This document shows, one piece after another, positions 11,305 through 22,754 of a DNA stretch of 64,000 nt; position 1 is the stretch's first letter, and each line of letters begins with the position of its first letter. The stretch lies in contig NC_030811.1 of NCBI RefSeq assembly GCF_001704415.2, positions 60,005,591 through 60,069,590 on the forward strand, written 5' to 3'. The notes under the pieces are model-generated. The model saw only the letters and a list, made by a program, of their open reading frames with translations. It did no database searches and was not told the origin of the DNA. This stretch comes from Capra hircus (taxonomy: Eukaryota; Chordata; Mammalia; Artiodactyla; Bovidae). Made by a program: the position numbers and the translations under genes.

Positions 11305-11619
11305 CAAAGGAGTAGAATTTCAAAACAAATGTGCTCCCATTGTTTTCTTCACAAACACTATGACAATAGCACACATAAATATGCACACACATAATCACAC
11401 GCATTGACAGTACCACACAAACAAATCAACCATTTCCATTTGAGCATGTTCCTTCCAGCATCACAGGTATACCTAACCCTAATCACAACAGAAACAGTTC
11501 CACCTGCAGCATCAGAGGCAGTTTCCAAAGCCTTCGTCATTGTGGCTTTATCACCCTTATGACTGTCCAAGAAGCTGATGAACTATCCCATTTTGTGGGA
11601 CTTGTCAACTGTTTGCAGC

Positions 11620-11710
11620 ACGTGCGTGCTTGCTCAGTCATTCAGTCACGTCTGACCCTTTGCAACCCCATGGACTATAGCCCTCCAGGCTCCTCTGTCC
11701 ATGGAATATT
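11620..11710 (-). mobile_element. Bov-A/Bov-tA body fragment
   Basis: Short reverse copy of the BovB-derived SINE body (GCAACCCCATGGACTATAGC, CTCCTCTGTCCATGG). It is flanked by an imperfect ~14-bp duplication (TTGCAGCACGTGCG and TTGTAGCACATGCT). It lacks the tRNA head. Confidence 0.85.
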
Positions 11711-11724
11711 TGTAGCACATGCTT

Positions 11725-13055
11725 ACATAAATAATTATGCATTGACTACCACCATGAATCTAGCCTTTGCTGTCCTTAAGATTTATCATAAAAATTCTTT
11801 CTTACAGTCTCCTTAGCCAACACACATTCTTTTTCTCTCAGAAAGCTCATCATAAACTCCAACTAAATCCCTTTTCCTGCCAAGCAGAAAGGACCAGCCC
11901 TGGAGTCCTTGAGCGGCTCTGCCCCTGTTCATGATCTTTTCTGGAAATCTGCCTGAATGTGAACAGTCTCATTCAACTGAGCCTGAATCACCTTCTTCCT
12001 TTTAGGTGAATCTTTTCTGGTTCTAACCAGAAATTCCAGTTAAGAAACACAGAAGGGAAGAACAACTATATTCCCATCTATCAGTGAATTTTCATTTCTC
12101 TTTGAAAATATTTGTATCTGAGACAGCCCCATCAAGGAGCAAATCTGAATCTGTGGATGATGGGGAAATGAAGGGAGGAAACACAGCAGAAGACAGAACA
12201 GAAAGAAAAGACAGGAGACAGGTGGTTTTCAGGCAGCCTGTAGCTCCCACCGAGGACATTCCCTGGCATTTCACATTAACATTCTGTCAACATTTCATGA
12301 GTCCATCAATATTTAATGAGGATGTGATCTGAATACACTGCACGTGGTGGAATTACTGCAGCCAATAAATGTTCTGAAAATATTTCCAAGGCACTGTTTA
12401 TTAGCAGGCACTAAATTAAGGAGTAATTTAAGTAACCAATATGTAAATCAGCTTGGAAAAACCCTGCTCTTCACTTTTTAATGTACCATCCATCTTATCA
12501 TATTTACCCACCTGAAGAAAAATAAACTCTCCTTCTTTACTGGTTTCTTTAGACAAGACTGACACAAATCATTCAAGTTAGTTACCTGCATGGGCTTTAA
12601 GGTCAACATTGTCACAAAAATATTCAGAAAACACTAAATTATGAATGTTACTAATAAGATATTACTATAGTGAGGGATCATTCTTAGACTAGACAGTAGT
12701 TTTTTAACTTAATATACTAATATATCTGTTTTCAATTTCAACATTCTGGTATTATCCATGTTTATCTGACATACTTGGGCTTCTATCTGGAAATATCAAA
12801 GCATATTTTTCATCTTTATTTTTTCCCCTCACTGTTCGGTTTTAAAAGCAAACAAACTGTAACAGAAACCTTGGTGGATGGAATACATATTTAAACTTGC
12901 TATTATCACTTACCTTAGAATACTTCATACAGCAAAAGAAGTTGTAAGTGTCTGCATATTTTATAAAACACTGGATATTTATGCAATATTGAGTATAAAA
13001 CATTTGATCAAATACTTGAAGTTTACAGAGTATATTTACATATATTCTGTCCACT
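11725..13055. other. Repeat-poor intron block
   Basis: About 1.3 kb of AT-rich intron with no recognised repeat or exon. The small open frames on both strands at 12084-12332 are chance-like. Confidence 0.5.
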
Positions 13056-13057
13056 GA

Positions 13058-13175
13058 CCCCAACAAGTCTATAAGATCAATGAGGCAGATACTATTATTA
13101 TTCTCTTAGGAAAGCTGAAACAACAGGAAGAGGTGACTTGCTTAGATCATTCCTAGGTCACTCCTGAAACTCAAT
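13058..13175 (-). repeat. MIR SINE fragment (reverse)
   Basis: Diverged reverse MIR: AGGCAGATACTATTATTATT, an AGCTGAAAC stretch, then GAGGTGACTTGCTTAGATCA. Ancient. Confidence 0.6.
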
Positions 13176-13905
13176 TTTTAAGGTCTTCAATTTCCAAATC
13201 TCTTTCTGCCCCATTATAGCTTACAAATTGCCTTCACATACACTTTGCCATGAAACTCAATGGATTTCATGTCTCAAGAGGCTAAGGGAACTTTGATCAA
13301 TTTTCCTCTATCTCACTGAAGTGGGTCTATAAATCCCAGCCCCTCCTAGACAAAGGTATAAGGTTCTCTCTTGGCTCATTTATCCCGAGGGTCAGTAACA
13401 ATTACTCGGGTGAATGACTTTGTGCAGAGTGTCCCTACAGGCTTTGTTTTCATGCATTTTGAGTTCTTCTTCTGCATTGGTGCAGATGAGAAACCTCTCT
13501 GGCTTGGGAGTGACTATTAAGAGCTGAGAACAAGGCCAGCCACACTCTAGTAAACTGCCCTTCTCTGGCTCCTGGGACCACCCTTACACCTTAGCCTCAG
13601 CATCACAATGCTGACATTTACATTGTCCCTGGCACACTTTCCTCCACCTTTTCATGAGTGAGCCTCATCTGGGGTGAGTCCGGTTCATTCTGCTTTCCCT
13701 GTAGCCAGCCCTGGAGCAAGCCTCAGGGACTTCCTCCATCTCCTCTCATCTGTGGATACTTCTTGTTCACGCCACTTCGCTCTGAGTGTCACAGGAAGCC
13801 TCAAGGTCTCCTCACAGGCCACCAAGGACAGTGTGTGAACCTACTTACACCAGAAATACAAGATAGAAGGTCCGAGGTGCCTGTATTCAAGCAGGCATCT
13901 TCCAT

Positions 13906-13963
13906 GGGGTTATACAAGTTATATACGAGGTTATACAAGTTATACACGAGGTTATACAAGTAC
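13906..13963 (+). repeat. 21-bp minisatellite, about 2.8 units
   Basis: Units are 13906-13926, 13927-13947 and a partial 13948-13963. The unit is GAGGTTATACAAGTTATACA plus C, with two differences in the first copy. The last partial unit was used as the insertion site of the adjacent Bov-A2. Confidence 0.93.
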
Positions 13964-14246
13964 TGCTACTGCTGCTGCTGCTGCTAAATCGCTTCAGTTA
14001 TGTCCGACTCTGTGTGATCCCATAGATGGCAGCCCACCAGGCTCTGCCGTCCCTGGGATTCTCCAGGCAATAACACTGGAGTGGGTTGCCATTTCTTTCT
14101 CTAATGCATGAAAGGGAAAAGTGAAAGTGAAGTTGCTCAGTCGTGTCCGACTCTTTGCGACCCCATGGGCTGCAGCCTACCAGGCTCCTGAGTCCATGGG
14201 ATTTTCCAGGCAAGAGTACTGGAGTGGGTTGCCATTGCCTTCTCCA
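13964..14246 (-). mobile_element. Bov-A2 SINE dimer
   Basis: Two BovB-derived units in reverse, linked by the GCATGAAAGGGAAAAGTGAA connector, preceded by a (GCT)n run. Exact 11-bp duplication TATACAAGTAC at 13953-13963 and 14247-14257. The duplication lies within the minisatellite unit. Confidence 0.96.
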
Positions 14247-14257
14247 TATACAAGTAC

Positions 14258-14730
14258 AGAAAATGAGAAAGGACCCTGAAACACAAGTCACAGTCTGATA
14301 GTTTGGGCCATAAAATCCCAAGACCAAACAGTTACAGTCACCATAGGAACCTGTCCTTGGAGTCTTGTCAACCCCACAAGCTCTGCAAAAACTTGTCTCT
14401 TCACCCACCAGAGAAAATGCCAATCTTCTCCCATGTCAAACCAATAAATAATAAAAAAAAAGACCTTTACTGTATCAACAAGTCCCCCCCACCCCCAACA
14501 CAGCGGTACTTCTACATTAGTAACAAAATCATGGAACACCCCAGAATGAAGTGTTAGCCCTTAGATCTCATCATCGACATCCAGATATTGTCTGAATCAA
14601 CGTGTAAGGCCACCCTGGGGGGTCTTACATCCACAGAGATTTGGGAGACAAGAGCGAACCACCTCCTACATTTCCCTTTGTACCAAAGATAATGGTGATT
14701 ATTACCAGAAAGTCAGAGGGAAAGCTTTAC
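14258..14730. other. Intronic sequence, nothing recognised
   Basis: Contains an A-rich run and a C-rich run at about 14450-14500. No gene or repeat family recognised. Confidence 0.5.
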
Positions 14731-14741
14731 AAAGAGCACTG

Positions 14742-14987
14742 CTTCTAAGTCACTTCGGTCGTGTCCGACTCTGTGCGACCCCATAGACGGCAGCCCACCA
14801 GGCTCCCCCGTCCCCGGGATTCTCCAGGCAAGAACACTGGAGTGGGTTGCCATTTCCTTCTCCAATGCATGAAAGTGAAGTCTCAGTCGACTCTTAGCGA
14901 CTCCATGGACTGCAGCGTACCAGGCTCCTCTGTCCATGGGATTTTCCAGGCAAGAGTACTGGAGTGGGTTGCCATTACCTTCTCCAG
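14742..14987 (-). mobile_element. Bov-A2 SINE dimer
   Basis: Reverse Bov-A2 with a shortened connector (GAAAGTGAAGTCTCAGTCGA). Exact 11-bp duplication AAAGAGCACTG at 14731-14741 and 14988-14998. Confidence 0.96.
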
Positions 14988-15289
14988 AAAGAGCACTGAG
15001 CTACCTCAAATGAGCTGCACAAGACCTTAATCATGATCATGAATTTTGAGCAAGTCCCTAAAAATTAAACAGACATGCCAAATCCCTAATATGATTTTAA
15101 GTGTGCAGAGAACAAAGGAATATTATAACCATAGAAAGTATGCCAAGCAGGAAAATAAACCAGAGCAAATCAGAATCCCAGGCGGACAGTCTACCCAATC
15201 TACCACCAACCACTTCTTCACAGACAAGCATAGTGAGCTCCAGAGTAAATAGCTTTAAAGGCACAGACAAGATGGGAGAAAAAGAGAAA

Positions 15290-15525
15290 CAGAACCTAAT
15301 ATTTATCAAGAACTTTTATTTCCCAGACTTTGTTCTAAATGATTTCACATTATGTCATTTAAGGCACATGTACTACTGTGAGACAGGAATACTGCATTGT
15401 CCCACTTTACAGATGGAGAAACTGAAGCAAAAAGATGTGGTATAATTTGCCCAGGGTTCATGTAACACAGAAATAAACAGACCCAGCTCAAGGACTTAGG
15501 ATGTCTAACACTAAAGCACACATTG
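15290..15525 (-). repeat. MIR SINE (reverse), long copy
   Basis: Reverse MIR with CCCACTTTACAGATGGAGAA and TTTGCCCAGGGTTCATGTAA, the counterparts of the MIR core and its conserved central block. Confidence 0.7.
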
Positions 15526-15679
15526 CTGGTTACTGATTCCTACTGAAACACATGATACCAACTCTTACTGAAAAAGGAGAGGGTGAGATAATTATAATAC
15601 AGCTTTGATCAGGAAAGTCCTTAACAAGGTAACAAATGACTAGAAAACGGCTGTAGACAGATATGGTTTCCCTGCATCT

Positions 15680-15885
15680 ACTTCTAATAGATTTGGTGAC
15701 TTGATAATAACTTTCTTAATCTCAGTTTTCTCCCACAAAAACAGAAATAGGAATACCCACCCACAAAGGGCTGTAAAGATTAAATGAAAACAGAAAGTGG
15801 AGGTAAAGATTTCAGTGCCTGAGACATCTCAAATACTCAATGAGGGAGACGACTGATCTACTATTATTATAGTAATTGCATAAGC
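15680..15885 (+). repeat. MIR SINE (forward)
   Basis: Forward MIR 3' half: TTAATCTCAGTTTTCTCCCA, GGGCTGTAAAGATTAAATGA, an AGTGCCTGAGACA stretch, an ACTCAATGA stretch, then TATTATTATAG. Confidence 0.65.
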
Positions 15886-16076
15886 TCTTGTCTTACTGAA
15901 ATATTCTCATAACTCTAGGGTAAAGATGTTGAAAAAAAAATCAAGCAACAAAAAACCAGTCACAAATGGTATTGAAATTATTAATCTTGCTCTTTGGGAA
16001 AGTAAGAACGTGGGTGGAATAAATATTTCTGACTTAGATAGGTTTCCTGAAGTTCTTTCAGCATCTTTTTATAATG

Positions 16077-16190
16077 GTAGTTCTCAAACTTGAGTGAGCA
16101 TCGGAATTATTTGGGGGCTTATTAAACACAGACAGCTAGGTTGCTCCCCCAGAGTTTGACTTAGCAGGTATGGGATAGAATGTAAGAAAA
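16077..16190 (+). mobile_element. MER5A-like hAT fragment
   Basis: It starts TAGTTCTCAAACTTGAGTGA and continues GCATCGGAATTATTTGG and CCCCCAGAGTTTGACTTAGC, following the MER5A order. The 3' half is missing. Confidence 0.65.
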
Positions 16191-17266
16191 TATAAAAGCA
16201 AGTGAACCAAACTCTAAATTCTTTGGAGATACTGGGGGGATTAAAGGAGGAAGTGTTAGCAAAGCATTTTAGAGTTCATTTAAAAATTATTTTTAGCAGC
16301 ATAGGCTTTAAGAAAGAGAAAACAACTTCTTCCCTGAACCTTAGATGGCCCTTTAGAGATCACTGTCCATGGTATGCCCAGGGCTGAAAAGCCAGACCTC
16401 TAGGCCTTCTGAAGGGCCAGTGATACCAAGCAATTCAAATGGAGCAACCAGAGTTGGAGTGGGAGTAACAGATCACCAAGGAAAAGACCATCCGCAGAAG
16501 AGTTTGCAAATACTTAAGGAGCAGTTTCCAAGAGCAAAAGAACAATGCATCTCAGGAAAAGGAGAAAAAGTATGTACAAAGGGTCAGACTGGTGAAAAAC
16601 CAAAGTGGAAAGCACACACACAGAACTGAGATAAATAACAATCTGGACAAATGAGAAGAATGGTATAAAACCCAGTTAATGAGGTGAAATTCTTCCAGAA
16701 TAAAATTAGGCAATTGCACATACAGAGGCATAATAAAGGCCATAAATATAAAATGGCAAGGAATTGACTGGGTAATGGTGTAGTAATTAAAGCCTGGAGG
16801 TTTATAATAGACCTCAAATGGAACATTAATCAACCAAAAAGAAATGCTGCCTGCACTTTGATATAGTGCAACAAAAATAGGATGTGTGAAACACAGCAAG
16901 CAATCACATCCACACGCTGCTGGAAAGTCCTCCCTTTAAACATGAAGTCAGGGAGCACCAAGAGGGGAAAGGATTAAATAATAGCAGAGATGACTTGTGT
17001 TTGCATCTGTGCCTGCACAATGATGCCACTGTCACTGGAGGAAGTTGAGGCAACAGCTCTGTTGACTGTTCCAGGGGCCAGAGGATAGCAGGAGAAATTC
17101 CCTAGCTGATGCCTCCATCAGAGAAACCAGGTTGGAAGATCTCCTCTCTCCAGGTTGGAAGACCACCTCTCCTAGGCCAGTACATGTGTTCCTGGGCCCA
17201 AGGATGGTAAAGGTGTGAAGGCAAGTGTCGTGACCCAAAGACGCCTGGAGAGGCAACGTCTGGTTT
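16191..17266. other. Intronic sequence with a 23-bp tandem duplication
   Basis: No exon seen. At about 17129-17175 the phrase CCAGGTTGGAAGA...CTCCTC occurs twice in tandem. The rest is unassigned. Confidence 0.5.
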
Positions 17267-17274
17267 ATTTAAAG

Positions 17275-17460
17275 CAGTGGTTCTCTAACTGAAGCAGGCA
17301 TTAGAATCATCTGGAAGCTTATTAAAACTCAGATTGCTGGGCCCCACCCTCAGAGTTATGATTCAGCTCTTCTGGGGCAAACCCAAGAATCTACATTTTC
17401 TAACAAGTTCCTAGGCAATGTGGATGCTGCTAATTTGGGACAACATTTTATGAACCACTG
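17275..17460 (+). mobile_element. Complete MER5A-like hAT element
   Basis: 186 bp with matching terminal inverted repeats (CAGTGGTTCT at the start, GAACCACTG at the end) and the internal GGGCCCCACCCTCAGAGTTA block. The flanks look like an 8-bp hAT-type duplication (ATTTAAAG on the left, TTTTAAAG-like on the right). Non-autonomous, no coding capacity. Confidence 0.85.
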
Positions 17461-17629
17461 TTTTTAAAGTTATACCACGTCTCTCCTTCCAGTTTCCATC
17501 ATTAGCAAACCTCCTGTTTTTAAGGATGTGAAAAGCAATGAGAGTAGAAAGAAGAAGAAATTTAAAAATCTGATTTTTTTTGTTTTTTTATTTTCTGTGA
17601 CTAATAAAAATTTTATTAATAAGAGTGAA

Positions 17630-17872
17630 ATAAAACCCATAGAAAGAGAATGCAGTTGGTAGTGGCCAGGGGCTGGGGGGAAGGAGAATGGGGAACAACT
17701 ACTTAATGGGTATATGGTTTCCTTTCAGGGTGAGGATAATTTATGTCTTAAAACCAGACAGAGGTGATGTCTGCATAACATAGTGAATATACCAAATATC
17801 ACTTAAAAGTTCACTCTGAAATTGTTAATTTTATGTTATGTGAATTTTGCCTCAGTTGGGGGAAAAAAAAGA
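17630..17872 (+). mobile_element. Old L1 3' UTR fragment
   Basis: Recognised by GTGGCCAGGGGCTGGGG, GGAGAATGGGGAACAACTAC and the terminal TTTTATGTTATGTGAATTTT. An older mammalian L1 subfamily than the ruminant L1 at 50440-53760. Confidence 0.75.
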
Positions 17873-17894
17873 GTGAATATATATGGACTGATTA

Positions 17895-18000
17895 CTATGT
17901 GCAAACTGTTAAGCGTTTTAACTCCTTTAGTCTTCATAAGCCATCAAAGCAGGACATGTTACACATAAGGAAACCACACCTCAGACATTGAGTAATAGTT
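17895..18000 (-). repeat. MIR SINE fragment (reverse)
   Basis: Diverged reverse MIR: TTTTAACTCCTTTAGTCTTC, ACATAAGGAAACCACACCTC. Confidence 0.5.
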
Positions 18001-18344
18001 AAAATGTGATATGCCAGCAAGGTATGATTTCTACACTGCAGTTTAAACGGTTTCTTGGGTAACATGAAATGTGTCTGTCTCCAAACTGGGGCTTAGGACT
18101 GACCAGATATGGGCACTAAAGGAGATAGTTCCAAAATGGCTTAGGATGACAGTCCTACAGGATACCCCAAAACAGCCACACTCAAGGGAGTGAAACATGA
18201 AGGCCTTACAAAGCCCCCAGTATACACTTGATGAATAAGGGCTCCGCTGCATATGGCGTAAATGTAAATCACATAGCTTTCCTTGCATTTATTTGTGAAA
18301 GCTCACATTTTAAATTATATTGCAGATAAACAGAGGACAACTGT

Positions 18345-18505
18345 AGGTTGGCTCAAACTTTCAAGCACTCACTGCTCACCTGAAGATCTTGTTAAAATAC
18401 AGATTCTGATCCAGCAGTCTAGGGTAAGCCTGAGGTCCTGCATTGTCAACCAGTTCCCAGAAGATGCTGATGATGCTGGTCCAAAGATCACATTTTGAAA
18501 AGCAA
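18345..18505 (+). mobile_element. MER5A-like hAT fragment
   Basis: Follows MER5A order: CTCACTGCTCACCTGAAGAT, ATACAGATTCTGATCCAGCA, TGATGATGCTGGTCC, ending TTTTGAAAAGC. Confidence 0.65.
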
Positions 18506-19937
18506 AGTACTTCCCCAAATGTATCATCTGAATTTTAGCCCCACTCTCCCTCATACCCTTTGACTGATTGATTCATCCAACAAGCATTTCTTTAAGCATT
18601 GATTATTGCTAAGTAACTTGCTAGATGCTAAAAATATACACATGAATAAAATACCTTTTTTAGGGACTTGTAATCTATTTGGAAGACACAAAAGGATGGC
18701 AGGTCAGATATTCACTTGTAGGGCAGATATTCACTTGCTATGTACCTCTTTTGTGTCCTTCTATATTGTTTGCATTTTTTTACACAGAAATAGGACTTTC
18801 TGGGATGAAGGTACATATGAGATGCAGTGGGCAGGCAGGCTTAGCTTCATCAAGAGGGTGAAACTTGGAGAAGAAACTGATTCCAGACTATTCTGAGGCA
18901 TCTCTTTAACATTCCAAACCAGAGGTGAGCTATGGAATGTAATAAAGATTAATTACAACTGGGAAATGGATGCCGGATGAAGGCAGAGAAGCCCCTCTGT
19001 ATCTTGGGCAATATTAGCAATAAATCACATGAACAAAAGGCAGAATTTTGACTCACTCAGCGTTGCATTACTGAATACAAATGCCTCCTGTCTCCTTCAG
19101 TGGAATACAAAGACACCAAGATGTTTGGCATTGTCTGACAGTCACTTTTAGATGAAAAATTAGGCTTGACATTTCTCAAGCCTGATTTCTTACTGAGAAA
19201 TTGTCACCACTGTCTTAACAGTTATTGCAGTCTTAAAGCTATGTTACACTCCACATATATTTGTCTGAAATGTATTTGGATATAACTTGCTTTACTAAAC
19301 AAACACATTTCAGGAGAGCTAGTGATGAAATAGATCACACCTGTTTTCTCACTTGGCTTACAGATTTATAAATTCACTCTGTTTTGGAAGTATGGACATG
19401 AAGGGATGGAAAGGTGAGGAAGACAGTAATAAATCGGCCTTTGCAGAAGCATTTTCAAACAGAAAAGAGGGTCAGTTTTCCAATTATATACATATTAAGT
19501 TAGCTACAATGGGAAAATTATTTATTAAAATCTAATTAAATTAGGTCATACATTGTTTTACTTCAAGTTAAAGGCATGTGAAAAGAAAATCTATCTGCTA
19601 TTAAATCTAGCTTTTTAGATGCAGTTCATCTCATTATATCTGATTCTACATACGCATCCCAAGCTTTGGCTACTTCTGCCGAATGAGAGGTCTCTGCTAG
19701 GAGACAGCCCTTCTTTAGAAGTAGGTCCAGATGCGGGTTCCCCGCAGTCCAGAGCCGCTTCCCCTGACACCTCCCTGCCGCCCCCTCTCCTCCTGTGCCT
19801 GTCTAAATTGTCCTTCTCCTTTGGACCCAAGCCAGTGCTACTTTCTCCATAAAATCTTATGCAATTCCTTTGTCTAAAACCTCATCCCTTTATCTGTGAG
19901 GAATTTACCTCATTTCTCACTGCACTTCTCACTTCCT
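18506..19937. other. Repeat-poor intron block with a small GC-rich patch
   Basis: Mostly unassigned. 18700-18740 contains a short tandem duplication of CAGATATTCACTTG. 19690-19800 is locally GC-rich with several CpGs, unlike its neighbours. There are open frames on both strands there, but nothing recognisable is encoded. Confidence 0.5.
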
Positions 19938-20146
19938 GCTCCAAATGTGGCTCAATGGGTAAAGAATCCACCTGTAATGGGTGAGACTTGGATTCGATTC
20001 CTGGATTGGGAAGATCCCCTGGAGAAGAGAATGGCAACCCACTCCAATATTCTGGCCTGGAGAATTCCATGGCCAGAGGAGCCTAGCGGGCTACAGTCCA
20101 TGGGGTTGCTAAGAATCGGACATGACTGAGCGACTTTCACTCTCAA
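19938..20146 (+). mobile_element. Bov-tA SINE
   Basis: tRNA-derived head (GTGGCTCAATGGGTAAAGAA, GATTCGATTCCTGG), then the body to GGACATGACTGAGCGACTTT. Confidence 0.94.
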
Positions 20147-20254
20147 TTTTCGTATATGCCTTATTTCCCCTAATGGGGCTGAGCCTTTAAGGTCAGAAAC
20201 CACATGTTAGTCACCTGTGGATCTCCCACACTACAGCAGAATCATACATAACAC

Positions 20255-20531
20255 TCAGTTCAGTTCAGTTCAGTCGCTCAGTCATGTCCGACTCTTTGCG
20301 ACCCCATGAATTGCAGCACGCCAGGCCTCCCTGTCCATCACCAACTCCCGGAGTTCACTCAAACTCATGTCCATCGAGTCAGTGATGCCATCCAGCCATC
20401 TCATCCTCGGTCGTCCCCTTCTCCTCCTGTCCCCAATCCCTCCCAGCATCAGAGTCTTTTCCAATGAGTCCACTCTTCTCATGAGGTGGCCAAAGTACTG
20501 GAGTTTCAGCTTCAGCATCAGTCCTTCCAAA
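20255..20531 (-). mobile_element. BovB 3'-end fragment (reverse)
   Basis: Reverse copy starting with the terminal TCAGTTCAGTTCAGTTCAGT and running 277 bp into the RT C-terminal region, where it is 5'-truncated. It has low divergence, so it is a fairly young copy. Confidence 0.95.
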
Positions 20532-21546
20532 GACTAGTGCTCATTAATGAACAATTATCAAACAAGTGAATGAATAGTATAGGGTACAACTCCAGCCAGG
20601 CCCACTGAGGGTCCCTCACCATCCTTTATGGTGACCACTAGCTGGTGAGAATTGAACATGGGAGTTTCCATAATCTATTATTTCTGTACATTCACATGCA
20701 TCCTGAGTTCTAATCATCTTCTTATCCCCTGTCACCCACATTCCCCATCCTATTTCAGAAGCAACGACTTCTGTATGCTCCCAGCAACCTCGGACCTCAC
20801 TCCTTTCTTCATCACGGGGGTACTCAGGACCCAGAAGTTACTTGCCATCCAGCCATGCAGCTAGGAATCCAAGCAGAGGGGGAAACTTCATTTAGAAATT
20901 CTCTTGAGAAACTACTGCTTGTGCACGGACAACATGGCCAGATGAAGGACAAACTCAGAAGGGAATTCTCTCTGGACCAAAGCCCACATTTCAAAGGTCT
21001 GCTCAGGGAAACTGTGTATTCACCTTCTTTGTGCATTGTGAAAACAAACATTTACAGAGCATTGGAATGTGTGAAAAATGTCCTTAGTTGGATGTTTACG
21101 GAAAACACTTGGCAAGTATTTGCTATAAACGCTTCCTATAAATGCTGAGGATGAAAACCAGCAGAAGAAAAATGTCTGTGACGTGTCTGGGAACCAGCTT
21201 CCATAGCAAAGGAATATGCCCTCCACATACCCACCAGGCTCTACTTCTCACCCTCCTGTTACCATGAAGGGGTGGCACAGAATCTCCCCTTTTGGGCTTA
21301 GGTGATTGGGGCAGGGGAGGAGCAACATTCCAAGGCCTTCAAATCTAGCATCCCAAGTTGAGGTCGTGAAAGAGAAGGCTACTCCTGTTTCCTAGGTAGT
21401 GATGCTCCAATAGGTTCCTTCTCTTTTGTGCACATTGGGCACCAGCTCTGATCTAAGTCCCCTGTTTCTGGAAACAGTCCTTCCATACAAACCCCAATTT
21501 ACTTGCCTTATGATGAGCCTGTCCCTAAGTTAATTTTATGATTTGC
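20532..21546. other. Intronic sequence, nothing recognised
   Basis: Roughly 1 kb with no recognised repeat or exon. The open frames at 20855-21148 and 20824-21051 are overlapping opposite-strand chance frames. Confidence 0.5.
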
Positions 21547-21743
21547 TGTTGTTAGTTGCTAAGTTGTGTCTGATTCTTTGTGACTCCATGGACTGTAGTC
21601 TGCCAGGCTAGGATTTCCCAGGCAAGAATACTGGAGTATGTTGCCATTTCCTTCTTCAGGAGATCTTCCCAATCCAGGGATTGAATCTGTATCTCTTGCA
21701 CTGACAGATGGATTCTTTACTACTGAGCAGTGAGGGACACCCA
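21547..21743 (-). mobile_element. Bov-tA SINE (reverse)
   Basis: Reverse Bov-tA from GTTGTTAGTTGCTAAGTTGT to the head end GAGCAGTGAGGGACACCC. Diverged. Confidence 0.92.
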
Positions 21744-22388
21744 ATTTTTTATGATGCTTTCAGGTAAAACATAAAAAATGGGGAAAAAAAGACTCAAAGG
21801 ATTCCTGTATAGCAAGATTAATAGGGACATTTCTTCTAATTACTCTACAATTGACAAAGATTGCTGAAGATAAGGGTGGAGAGGGGAAGACAGTATTGCA
21901 GGCTAAAGCAATGAATGCTTGTGATTTTCCCAGGAAGCAAACTTGACTAGCCCCAAGCTGCCCTTTGGAATGAACCAAGCTCCTCTTGTGCCACCTGAGG
22001 TACATGTGGGGACCAAAGAGAAAGTGGCCGCTCTTGTTTCCAATAAGCTTACATGACAGTGTTAAGTGTGTAAGTATTAGGGAGATAAATGACCTCCCAG
22101 TTGTTATAGCCCCCCAAAGACTATTTTTTCCTTCATTTCAAAATCCTTTCTTTTAAAAAAAAAAATGACACAGCTCTTAATGCACTTAAAGCTGCCAAGG
22201 CAAAGAAATGCAGCTGCCTGGCTGTATTTGCATTTACAGGGGTGCCAAGTTCTGTTCCTTCACTCATACTCTTGTGTGCAGACACCTCCTGCTAATCAAA
22301 GGTCCTCTAAACTGCATGTTATTTGAAGCTAATGATAAACATCTTGCACAGCAATTGTTTTGCGTACTTATGAAATTATTTCCTGTAG

Positions 22389-22600
22389 AGTTTTCCTGGT
22401 GTTGAGATGGTAAAGAATCTTCCCGCAATGCAAGAGGCACAGGTTTGATCCCTGGGTGGGGAAGATCCCCTGGAGAAGAGAATGGCAATCACCTTCAATA
22501 TTCTTGCCTGGGAAATCCTATGGACAGAGGAACCTGGCAGGCTACGGTACATGGAGTCGCAATGAGTTGGACATGACTGAGCAATTAACACTTTCACTAA
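22389..22600 (+). mobile_element. Bov-tA SINE
   Basis: Head AGTTTTCCTGGTGTTGAGAT with GGTTTGATCCCTGG, body CCCCTGGAGAAGAGAATGG, end GGACATGACTGAGCAATTAA. Confidence 0.94.
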
Positions 22601-22754
22601 CTTTTCACTTCAAGCCCATTACTAGAAAAGGAATTAAGTCAAAAGAGCCTGTTTGCTTAAAATGTATTTTATTGATATATTTATAAACCACCATCCAAGA
22701 AGCTTGTATCTCTTTATACTCCCCAAAGCAATGGGAGAGAATTACCATTAAAAT

